The translations under genes and the position numbers were made by a program. Positions 1 to 5,762 of a stretch of 5,770 nucleotides of DNA are shown in pieces (position 1 is the first letter of the stretch; every line of letters begins with the position of its first letter). The notes under the pieces are model-generated. The model saw nothing but the letters and a program-made list of their open reading frames with translations. It did not search any database and had not been told where the DNA came from. Source of the DNA: Candidatus Woesearchaeota archaeon (GTDB lineage: Archaea > Nanobdellota > Nanobdellia > Woesearchaeales > SM23-78); contig JAFGBP010000071.1 in assembly GCA_016933095.1 (NCBI GenBank), positions 1-5,770 of the forward strand, given 5' to 3'.

Positions 1-713
1 GCAGGGTATACGAGGCAGATTATTCCGAGAAATAAGCCTGCCAACACAGAGAGGTATGTCTTCTCCTTATTCTCATATCGAAACCAGAAATATAGGAATG
101 CGGGTAAAAAGAGTGTATTTGACATGGCTCCAAAAAAAGGGCATATTGTGAAATCAAGCACTAGAAATGCCACGGCGGTCAAGAATCCCCATTTCTTGCT
201 CTGGAACAATTCCCAGCCAAGCAGATACCAAAACCATACTGCTGCTATAAGGATAAGGAGAGGAAATGATAGGACTACGCGGTCGATAGGGATTCCCGTC
301 ATCATGACAATCCCCGCCTCCATCAGAGGCATGATGTAGCCGTAATATTGAAACTCATGGAGGTAGAACGCATCCTCCCAGAAAGGGCTTCCGGCAACTA
401 TGCTTTGGACAAAGCCACGGTCCCTGTATAAGTCTCCGCCGTAGACTGGCGATGGAAGCTGGGTGTATCCTGCAATGTAGATGCCGTAGAATATGATGAA
501 GAAGATTATGATTCCTGCCAAGGCATACTCTTCCCATGTCAGCTTCTCTATGAAGGTTGATAGAGACGACTTCGAGGCTGAGCCCTCACAGTCATAGCCG
601 CTCTCATCATTTAATACCTTCTTGGGCAAAGCTGGCGCTTCGACCCTTGAAGTCTCTTCTGCATGTCTGTTCCCCGCGGGTTTCTCTTCTGTTGTCTTTA
701 TTGTCTTATGCAT
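1..713 (-). CDS. GT-C-type integral membrane protein, putative polyprenyl-phosphate-sugar glycosyltransferase (partial, C-terminus outside window)
   Basis: This frame is open from ATG at 713 to the window edge, giving 237 codons plus two bases. Residues 1-60 are a hydrophilic, presumably cytoplasmic tail. The first membrane segment (about 64-82) is followed by a loop with Y-G-G-D94-L-Y-R-D98-R-G, then WEDAFY and a Tyr-rich stretch (116-126). Further membrane segments follow at about 126-140, 146-168, 174-190, 198-212 and 219-236. One hydrophobic helix, an acidic first external loop and then many helices is the layout of GT-C glycosyltransferases (GT39/GT83-like and relatives), in which an Asp/Glu in that loop acts in catalysis; D94 or D98 is the candidate. 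The start is supported by a good ribosome binding site. It lies 21 nt after the UbiA-type gene and is probably cotranscribed. Donor and acceptor cannot be read from the sequence. Another polytopic membrane protein with a similar layout, such as a flippase or polymerase, is less likely but not excluded because the C-terminus is missing. Confidence 0.72.
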   Translation of the reverse strand, partial: MHKTIKTTEEKPAGNRHAEETSRVEAPALPKKVLNDESGYDCEGSASKSSLSTFIEKLTWEEYALAGIIIFFIIFYGIYIAGYTQLPSPVYGGDLYRDRGFVQSIVAGSPFWEDAFYLHEFQYYGYIMPLMEAGIVMMTGIPIDRVVLSFPLLILIAAVWFWYLLGWELFQSKKWGFLTAVAFLVLDFTICPFFGAMSNTLFLPAFLYFWFRYENKEKTYLSVLAGLFLGIICLVYP

Positions 714-723
714 TCACCCACCT
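714..723 (-). promoter_or_regulatory. Ribosome binding site of the GT-C gene
   Basis: On the minus strand the sequence before ATG 713 reads AGGTGGGTGA. AGGTG ends five nt before the start and matches the archaeal 16S 3'-end complement. It sits entirely in the 21-nt gap after the UbiA stop codon, which fits translation from a shared transcript. Confidence 0.6.
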
Positions 724-734
724 TACGAAATTAT

Positions 735-1700
735 CTAAGTCAAGCTATTGCTTAAATAGTTTATCAATCCCACAGGCTCTGAAACGTACAGCACGAAGAA
801 AAGCAACACGATCCAGACTATTATTCCAAGCAAGAGGCGCCAGTCCCTGTATACCAGGTGAGTTTGCCTAGCAATCTCAGATCCTTCAAGCCCCAAGCCA
901 TAGAGCCTGAACACGACGTATATCGCCACTGGTATCGTAACTAGGAGAAGCGAGCTCTTTGAGAAGGCATACAGCGAGTAGACTATGATGAGGCAAGTCG
1001 TGGAGACTACGAGCAGGGCTTTTAACATCTCAGGCGAATAGTTGACAGGCAGGGCCTTCTGGTAATCGCTGCTGCTTTTGCCATGGCTGCTATGACTGGC
1101 GTAGTTGGCCTTAAGAAGCCTCGCGTCAGACTCTCGTTTGTTGACTGCGAGGAAGAGCGCTAGGAAAAACGGGCACATGATAAGCCAGGGCGAGATGAAT
1201 GACTGGATTATGAAAGCTCCTGAAGCCGCCCTTATGACGAAGTTCATGGCTATCAGGATTATGTCAAGCACAGGCTCCCTCTTGAGTCCCAGGGAGTACA
1301 ACAGAGTGAATATGAAAAGCGCAAGGGTCGAGAGCAGGAACAGGAAGCTGAGAGAATAGGCAATCCCAAGGGAGAGTATCAGGAACAACGCGGCGATGAG
1401 AGTCGCTTCGAACGCAGAGACAGTCCCAGAGGCAAGCGGCCTTTGTTTCTTCTCTGGGTGCATGCAGTCTTTCTTCAGATCAAACAAGTCGTTTAGCACA
1501 TAGCTTGACGATGAGATGAATGATAAGGCCAGGAATCCCATAAAGACCTCAAGCAGGAGCCTGAAGTCAAACAGCCCACCAATAAAGAAGAGCGGCAGGA
1601 ATATCACCAAGTTCTTGTACCACTGGTAAGCCCTTATGAGCTTTACATACTCCCATAGCCTGAATCCGATGCTATCCGGCTTCATTTTTCCCGATTCCAA
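735..1700 (-). CDS. UbiA-family membrane transferase, probable polyprenyl-phosphate phosphoribosyltransferase (DPPR-synthase-like)
   Basis: It is predicted to transfer 5-phosphoribose from PRPP to a polyprenyl (in archaea, dolichyl-type) phosphate at the cytoplasmic membrane face, the first step toward lipid-linked pentofuranose donors. Counting from TTG 1700 it has 321 residues and about eight to nine membrane helices. Seen: an N-terminal R-A-Y-Q-W-Y-K-N segment; the first Asp-rich loop N70-D71-LF-D74-LKK-D78-CM-H81-P with K84 and R87-P; the second polar loop from Y135 through K140 to D146 and R157; then N-K188-R189-ESD192. Near the C-terminus, YRDWR contains D286. The HPxKxxRP form of the first motif, the K-R-x-S-D segment and the C-terminal YRD resemble the Rv3806c-type enzyme more than DGGGP synthase or quinone prenyltransferases. 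A Ser/His-rich loop lies at about 199-211. TTG 1700 is chosen because GGAGG lies eight nt upstream; ATG 1685 (weak site) and ATG 1736 (none) are alternatives. The family call is firm and the exact substrate is inferred. Confidence 0.85.
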   Translation of the reverse strand: MESGKMKPDSIGFRLWEYVKLIRAYQWYKNLVIFLPLFFIGGLFDFRLLLEVFMGFLALSFISSSSYVLNDLFDLKKDCMHPEKKQRPLASGTVSAFEATLIAALFLILSLGIAYSLSFLFLLSTLALFIFTLLYSLGLKREPVLDIILIAMNFVIRAASGAFIIQSFISPWLIMCPFFLALFLAVNKRESDARLLKANYASHSSHGKSSSDYQKALPVNYSPEMLKALLVVSTTCLIIVYSLYAFSKSSLLLVTIPVAIYVVFRLYGLGLEGSEIARQTHLVYRDWRLLLGIIVWIVLLFFVLYVSEPVGLINYLSNSLT

Positions 1701-1708
1701 AGTTAAAT

Positions 1709-1713
1709 CCTCC
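1709..1713 (-). promoter_or_regulatory. Shine-Dalgarno GGAGG that selects a TTG start for the UbiA-type gene
   Basis: Minus-strand GGAGG at 1713-1709 is followed by eight nt and then TTG at 1700-1698, which is in frame with the UbiA-type protein. The in-frame ATG at 1736 lies upstream of this site, so the site cannot serve it. The ATG at 1685 is 23 nt away, too far for normal use. Confidence 0.65.
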
Positions 1714-1746
1714 AATAGCAAATGTGGCCAGAGCACCTGGCATATT

Positions 1747-2475
1747 CTAACGGCTTCCCTTCAAAAGCCTGTTGAGCCTGAATATCTTCACGGTTTTCGT
1801 CACGACGTGCACGAGTATCGTGCTCTTTCTTTTGACAAGGATTGGTTTTTTTCTTTTAAAGCTTTGCATGAACTTCTCCTTGTTCGTGACGTCGAAATCA
1901 GGCACTTGGACGTAGCTCCTTCCGACTTCGGGTCTCGTGTGGGCGTCGCTCCCGACGAACGGATAGACTCGCTTCATTCCGCCACGACCCTTGCTGGCCT
2001 TAAATATCTCTCTGTAGAATTCCTCTGCCGCGTCATTAAACCGCGAAAGCACAGTCCTTGAGTTGAAAGTCTCTATCATGTCAAAGGCGCCCTTAGAAAA
2101 GAGGGAGCGCAGAGAATCCTTGTTCTCCTTGAGCCTTGAATGCTTCCTCATCCTGTCAAACGGGTGCGGCAATGCGACTATCGCTCCTTGCTTCCTGATC
2201 CTCTTGACAGTCTCCCAGAAGTCGAGTCCTGCAGGGACCTCTCGCGTCAGGAAATACGCGATGACCTCGCCGTTTGAAGTCATTATCTCCTCGCCCACGA
2301 TGCATGATCGCTTACCGTACCTTCGCCTGTACTCCAAAGCCCCTCTTATAGTGTCATGATCTGTTATGCAAGGAACGACGCCTTTCTTCTGGCACTCTTT
2401 CCTCAAGGCTTCAACACTTAAGAGGCAGTCCCTGGAATAATCCGTGTGGACATGCATTTCTAGTTTCATGAACAT
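1747..2475 (-). CDS. PHP-domain metal-dependent phosphoesterase
   Basis: This is a soluble protein of 242 residues with a complete PHP metal site: H8-V-H10-T, D16, T-D39-H40-D41, G-E62-E63, P-H104-P, I-E135-T-F-N138 and S-D177-A-H179. PHP enzymes of this group (COG0613-like) hydrolyse phosphate esters such as histidinol phosphate, nucleoside 3',5'-bisphosphates or cyclic phosphoribose; with all ligands present it should be active. There is no signal peptide. The C-terminal 36 residues (207-242) carry 13 Lys/Arg and no catalytic motif, which could hold it at the anionic membrane face. It lies between an oligosaccharyltransferase and a phosphoribosyl-lipid synthase, so removing phosphate from a lipid-linked or sugar phosphate intermediate is a reasonable guess, not shown. 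ATG 2475 is used; ATG 2469 would give the more family-typical M-K-L-E start. Neither has a ribosome binding site. Confidence 0.88.
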   Translation of the reverse strand: MFMKLEMHVHTDYSRDCLLSVEALRKECQKKGVVPCITDHDTIRGALEYRRRYGKRSCIVGEEIMTSNGEVIAYFLTREVPAGLDFWETVKRIRKQGAIVALPHPFDRMRKHSRLKENKDSLRSLFSKGAFDMIETFNSRTVLSRFNDAAEEFYREIFKASKGRGGMKRVYPFVGSDAHTRPEVGRSYVQVPDFDVTNKEKFMQSFKRKKPILVKRKSTILVHVVTKTVKIFRLNRLLKGSR

Positions 2476-2495
2476 GCAAATAAAGGCTGAATCGC

Positions 2496-2511
2496 AAAAA
2501 CCCGCCTAGGC
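2496..2511 (-). terminator. Possible weak T-run terminator after aglB
   Basis: In the 77-nt gap after the aglB stop, the minus strand reads GCCTAGGC (8-bp palindrome) then GGG and TTTTT at 2500-2496. Archaeal RNA polymerase can stop at short T-runs without a strong hairpin. Five Ts is marginal, so read-through into the PHP gene is likely. Confidence 0.25.
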
Positions 2512-2513
2512 CA

Positions 2514-2525
2514 CTAAAGTTTATC
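2514..2525 (-). promoter_or_regulatory. Weak TATA-like box upstream of the PHP gene
   Basis: Minus-strand GATAAACTTTAG lies 38-50 nt before ATG 2475. Initiation about 25 nt downstream would give a leader of roughly 20 nt without a Shine-Dalgarno. The match to the archaeal TATA consensus is poor. It is listed because this gene, unlike its neighbours, lacks a ribosome binding site and may have its own start. Confidence 0.2.
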
Positions 2526-2552
2526 ACATCTTGTCCTGAAGCCGACCGCCGC

Positions 2553-5552
2553 TTACCACGGCCAGTCGACTTTCCACACAATAATCCTTGACCCCGTCAC
2601 GTCGCTCAAGTCGCTGAACTTCTGGAAGTGCTCAGTATATCTCCCATCCAAGTAGAAGAGCTTCGTGAACATCGATTTGGAAAGGTAAGGGTCTGCTATG
2701 AGCGCCCTATTGTTCACCTGGTCAATCAGCACATCGAACTCGAACGTCGAGTTCGCCATCTCAATCGTCTCATAATCATCCTCTCCAAGGAGGATGAAAG
2801 ATGCAGGCGCTACCTCTCCGGATCCTCTCCGGACGCCGTTGTTGTCGAAGCTTGATATTATCAGGGAGGAATTATCTGGCTTGTCATAATCGACTATTAT
2901 CCCTTCAAGCACGGTCCTTCCGTTGGCATCCTGGCCGAGAGTCCTGCCGACCCCGCACATAAGCTTCCTGCTGACAACAACAGTCTTGGTCTTAGGAGCA
3001 GCGCTGATTGAAGCGTTTGACTCATTCTGTGCATCCGCAGACACGTCATCAGCGCCAGTGTCATCACTGACAGGGACGATCTCGGTCTGGTTCTGCTCCT
3101 GGCACCCGACCCAGTCATTCGTCAGGTAGCTGGGCCAAGGAGACACCCAGTCGTTAATCGCGCGCTCTGTCTGGAGGCTCTGCATCTCATAATAGATGCT
3201 CGTGGCCTCGTCGATGCTGTAGCCAAACCTTTGCTGGAGCAGGTCGACAGCCTCTGACAGAGGCTTTGGTCGCACATTCTTCACCATGTAAGCCCTGTCA
3301 AAGTTCCAGAGGCCGAAGTGAGCCCATACACCTGCCTTTCCGACCATGTCTGCGGACGTTATGAAGTAATCTTCCGGAGGATTGCAGTAAAGATAGCTTG
3401 AGATGGTCTGGATCTCAGAGTCAGTGTAACCCAACTCCTTCAGGTGGGCCGCTCCCTCTGCCTCGTCCATCACGACAAGCTCGCTTATTATGTTCTCAGA
3501 GACCTCAGTATCGTTGTTCCTCTTGTCGACCTCGTCAAATGCATTGTTGCTTCCACAGTCCAGCATCCGCAGGATTCCAAGCGCCTCGCGCTCGTTGTCA
3601 GTCTGTAGAATGAGGCCTAGCCAATGCGCGTTAGGATGGTCTTGTGTAACTCCATCAAGTGTTACTCTCCTGTCGGCTACGTACTTGAACCAGTGGCCGA
3701 AGTCCCACCAAGAGTTGATGATCGCATCAGGCGCCGACTCAGTCCTTATCTTAGTCAGGCTGTCCCACCATCCTTTTGTTATGGAAGGCGTGAAGTTGTC
3801 CCCCGCTGACTCTCCTGCCCTTATAGGCGTCAGGAGCAGCAAGAACAGCACAAAGAACACAATTAGGTTTGCAAGCGTCTTGTTCAGGTTCATCTCCTGC
3901 CTAAGGATCCTTGCAAGGTATTGGTACAAGTATCCGATAGCTATTCCGACTGCTATGGAGAAGACAGGCGTGAGCAGCAAGATGAACCTGACTCCCTTGA
4001 TGCTCGCGATTATCATGCCCATGAACCAGACAGTGAAAAGAACTGCGGGCTTGATGTCAATCTTCGAATGCTTATCCCACACATACAAGCCGAGAGCTGC
4101 AAGCACAGGAAGCATCAAGATTACGACGTAGACAAAAGGATTGAGTGCATACGCATTAGCCGATACCAAGTACAGGAATAAGAGCGTCGAGGCTCCGATA
4201 AGAGCGTATTCCTTCACGTCAGGCTTCCTCTTGATCATCAGGAAGATAATTCCGATCAATGCCAGTGCAAACAGCCAAGTCACCCCAAAAGAAGTCTGGG
4301 AGACGATCGTCGAGAGGTTGGCCTCGTTCAGCTCGGCTACTGTTGTGAAGACGTTAGGCCACAGGTTCGGGTGCACGGGCGTCTTTAGCGTGGTGAAGGT
4401 CGACAAGGGAGCGAGCACTACTGCAGTGAAAGCCTGAACTGAAGTCATGAGAGACACGAATACGAACGATGAGAAGAAATAAATCCCTGCCGTGAACGCG
4501 TTGAGCCTAAGCTCACTGTGATGCCAGACCTTCTTGATGTCCCTATGCTCCAAGAGGTTCTTGGCGATGACGATGATGAAGTAAGCCACGACAGCGGCGA
4601 GCAGGAACTCGAAGATATACCACCAGCCGCCCCATGCAAACGCAAAGACTCCAGTGACAAGTCCTGCTAAGGCTGCAAGTATTGATTTCATCTTCAGGCC
4701 CTCTGCCTCGATGGCCTCAAGGAATACCCATACGATCACAAGCGCCAGGACGACGTTCCAGATGTCGGTGTCAGAACCGAGGGTCCTCGTGATGAACATG
4801 GGGTTCAAGGTGACGAACATAGCTGCGAAGAACCCAGCAACTTCATTCATGAGCCTTCGCCCGATAAAGAACGCGGCCACCGCAGCAATCGCCGCCAATA
4901 CCGTGGGCAGCAGAAAAGAGGCCTTCATCAAGTTGATCTTAGGGTTGACTGCGTGAATCACCTTGTATAGGAATACTATGCCGTAAGGATGCATCGAAGG
5001 CATAACAGATCCGCCCAAAGGCGCAAGTATATGGTTGTCCCAGCACCACCCATCCTTGACCTCATCGCAGACAGAACCCGTCTCAAAGAGGTTTCTCGCC
5101 TGCCTCAAGTAGAAGTATGAGTCAAGGTCGCCAAGGAAAGTATAGGTGACGTTGTTCTCATCATACTGGAAGCCTTTCTTGAACTGCTGGCTCGTGCCTG
5201 CAATCTGCTGATCGATCATCTGCTGGTTGTTCTTCAGGAACTCTTCGTACTGCTGGTTGATCAGCATGTCCTTGTTAGCCTGGGGAAGGCTCGGGTACTG
5301 CTGGTTTACAACCGCCGCAATCTGGCCTCGAAAATAGTTTCCGACGGCATTCGCCGCCCACGCCTCAGTCTGCGGTAGGTCCTCAGGCGCAAGCCTAATC
5401 TGGAAAGTGAACACGACAGGCACCAGTATGAACAAGAGCGTGAGAAGGATTGATACCTTCCTCTTGTCAGAAAGAAACCTCTTGACGCTTGAAAAATCTA
5501 GCTTTATCTCCTGGTCATCATCATGACTCTCAGACTGAACGTGCTTTGCCAA
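2553..5552 (-). CDS. aglB: AglB/STT3-type oligosaccharyltransferase
   Basis: It transfers a glycan from a dolichyl-type lipid carrier to Asn in N-x-S/T sequons of exported proteins, at the outer membrane face. From TTG 5552 it has 999 residues: TM1 at about 34-51, a long external loop, roughly a dozen more helices to about 577, then a C-terminal external domain. Seen: first acidic motif D142-L-D144 followed by S-Y-F-Y-L-R; second motif D261-T-D263; T404-V-A-E407 (TIxE/SVSE equivalent); G-V-R522-F in a late helix; and the signature W615-W-D-F-G619 (WWDYG variant). D735-M-V-G-K739 may correspond to the DK/MI region. Oddities: a Gln/Asn-rich first loop (about 65-125), an acidic sequon-rich linker (818-855), and six Cys, all in predicted external parts. 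Length is in the range of archaeal AglB proteins. TTG 5552 is chosen because GGAGGGTGAT precedes it; an in-frame TTG at 5567 has no such site. It is the promoter-proximal gene of the set. Confidence 0.95.
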   Translation of the reverse strand: MAKHVQSESHDDDQEIKLDFSSVKRFLSDKRKVSILLTLLFILVPVVFTFQIRLAPEDLPQTEAWAANAVGNYFRGQIAAVVNQQYPSLPQANKDMLINQQYEEFLKNNQQMIDQQIAGTSQQFKKGFQYDENNVTYTFLGDLDSYFYLRQARNLFETGSVCDEVKDGWCWDNHILAPLGGSVMPSMHPYGIVFLYKVIHAVNPKINLMKASFLLPTVLAAIAAVAAFFIGRRLMNEVAGFFAAMFVTLNPMFITRTLGSDTDIWNVVLALVIVWVFLEAIEAEGLKMKSILAALAGLVTGVFAFAWGGWWYIFEFLLAAVVAYFIIVIAKNLLEHRDIKKVWHHSELRLNAFTAGIYFFSSFVFVSLMTSVQAFTAVVLAPLSTFTTLKTPVHPNLWPNVFTTVAELNEANLSTIVSQTSFGVTWLFALALIGIIFLMIKRKPDVKEYALIGASTLLFLYLVSANAYALNPFVYVVILMLPVLAALGLYVWDKHSKIDIKPAVLFTVWFMGMIIASIKGVRFILLLTPVFSIAVGIAIGYLYQYLARILRQEMNLNKTLANLIVFFVLFLLLLTPIRAGESAGDNFTPSITKGWWDSLTKIRTESAPDAIINSWWDFGHWFKYVADRRVTLDGVTQDHPNAHWLGLILQTDNEREALGILRMLDCGSNNAFDEVDKRNNDTEVSENIISELVVMDEAEGAAHLKELGYTDSEIQTISSYLYCNPPEDYFITSADMVGKAGVWAHFGLWNFDRAYMVKNVRPKPLSEAVDLLQQRFGYSIDEATSIYYEMQSLQTERAINDWVSPWPSYLTNDWVGCQEQNQTEIVPVSDDTGADDVSADAQNESNASISAAPKTKTVVVSRKLMCGVGRTLGQDANGRTVLEGIIVDYDKPDNSSLIISSFDNNGVRRGSGEVAPASFILLGEDDYETIEMANSTFEFDVLIDQVNNRALIADPYLSKSMFTKLFYLDGRYTEHFQKFSDLSDVTGSRIIVWKVDWPW

Positions 5553-5555
5553 AAT

Positions 5556-5565
5556 ATCACCCTCC
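5556..5565 (-). promoter_or_regulatory. Ribosome binding site that decides the aglB TTG start
   Basis: Minus-strand GGAGGGTGAT is nearly the full anti-16S consensus. GGAGG (5565-5561) ends eight nt before TTG 5552. The site overlaps the alternative TTG at 5567, which it therefore cannot serve. A run of Ts lies immediately upstream. Confidence 0.7.
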
Positions 5566-5572
5566 AAAAAAA

Positions 5573-5598
5573 CAGGAATCCGGAACAGAAATCCGGCT
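5573..5598. repeat. Two tandem copies of a 13-bp sequence in the aglB leader
   Basis: The plus strand reads CAGGAATCCGGAA (5573-5585) then CAGAAATCCGGCT (5586-5598), sharing CAGnAATCCGG. The unit lies just upstream of the aglB ribosome binding site, inside the predicted leader. It could be a protein-binding site or a chance duplication; two copies cannot settle this. Confidence 0.5.
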
Positions 5599-5612
5599 CA
5601 TCCCATGAATAT

Positions 5613-5624
5613 CCTTAAATCCCC
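5613..5624 (-). promoter_or_regulatory. Alternative TATA-like box for aglB
   Basis: The minus strand reads GGGGATTTAAGG. If used, transcription would begin near 5590 with a leader of about 40 nt that removes part of the tandem repeat. The match is weaker than the upstream box. Confidence 0.25.
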
Positions 5625-5643
5625 TAATAACTTGAATAGACTG

Positions 5644-5663
5644 AAAGAGCGTCCACGCGCTTT
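5644..5663. promoter_or_regulatory. Imperfect palindrome overlapping the aglB TATA box (possible operator)
   Basis: The plus strand has AAAGAGCGT at 5644-5652, CC, then ACGCGCTTT at 5655-5663; eight of nine positions pair across the centre. The palindrome overlaps the downstream edge of the TATA-like box, between it and the expected start site, where archaeal repressors commonly bind. It could equally form a small hairpin. No regulator gene is in the window. Confidence 0.4.
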
Positions 5664-5674
5664 AAAAACTTTTC
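5661..5674 (-). promoter_or_regulatory. Candidate BRE/TATA promoter of aglB
   Basis: Minus-strand GAAAAG (5674-5669) directly followed by TTTTTAAA (5668-5661) resembles an archaeal purine-rich BRE plus TATA element. Initiation about 25 nt downstream would fall near 5636 and give a leader of roughly 80 nt containing the tandem repeat. No start site is shown by the sequence itself. Confidence 0.45.
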
Positions 5675-5700
5675 CCCTGATAAAGGGTGCGTTCAAAATC

Positions 5701-5714
5701 TTAATAATTAAATA
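5701..5714. promoter_or_regulatory. AT-rich near-symmetric TATA-like element
   Basis: TTAATAATTAA at 5701-5711 is a palindrome around a central A and continues as ATA. It could act as a TATA box in either direction: plus strand toward the hairpins and ATG 5763, or minus strand toward aglB. It could also be the AT-rich tail of a terminator for a minus-strand gene beyond the window. Confidence 0.3.
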
Positions 5715-5743
5715 CCCGCACCAGCCATAAGGCTGGTTGCGGG
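5715..5743. other. Strong GC-rich hairpin (12 bp with one bulge)
   Basis: CCCGCACCAGCC (5715-5726), loop ATAA, then GGCTGGTTGCGGG (5731-5743). All twelve pairs form, with a single bulged T at 5737/5738. Read on the minus strand it is followed by TATTTAATTATT, the form of an intrinsic terminator for a gene upstream of aglB. Read on the plus strand it could be the 5' part of a structured RNA. Confidence 0.55.
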
Positions 5744-5762
5744 GGTGGGAGTGTACCCCACC
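5744..5762. other. Second hairpin abutting the first
   Basis: GGTGGG (5744-5749), a seven-nt loop AGTGTAC, then CCCACC (5757-5762). It starts at the base after the first hairpin ends, so the two could stack. An ATG follows at 5763 on the plus strand, but the window ends after seven more bases. It does not fit a tRNA arm convincingly. Confidence 0.45.

Noticed and set aside
355..537. Minus-strand frame of 60 codons inside the GT-C gene
   Set aside because: It is in another frame of a continuous membrane protein that runs from 713 to the edge with a good ribosome binding site.
557..871. Plus-strand open frame across the UbiA/GT-C junction
   Set aside because: It is antisense to two coding regions and to a functional ribosome binding site. 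Its translation is low-complexity Ser/Leu/His.
735..1700. UbiA-type gene as geranylgeranylglyceryl-phosphate (archaeal lipid) synthase
   Set aside because: The first motif is followed by H-P-E-K-K-Q-R-P and there is a K-R-x-S-D segment and a C-terminal Y-R-D, closer to the phosphoribosyltransferase branch. A phylogeny would settle it.
1636..2061. Plus-strand open frame of 141 codons
   Set aside because: It spans the antisense of the end of the PHP gene and the start of the UbiA-type gene. Both sense proteins have clear catalytic motifs.
3490..4131. Plus-strand open frame of 213 codons
   Set aside because: It lies wholly opposite the well-supported aglB gene, has no family motif and has Ser/Arg-rich composition typical of an antisense shadow.
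5180..5306. Repeated CTGCTGG on the plus strand as a DNA repeat
   Set aside because: The copies are explained by Gln-Gln and Asn-Gln codons in the Gln/Asn-rich loop of AglB, with irregular spacing.
5744..5762. Anticodon-like arm of a tRNA (seven-nt loop)
   Set aside because: No T-arm sequence, acceptor stem or D-arm fits on either strand, and the implied anticodon is not plausible for archaea.
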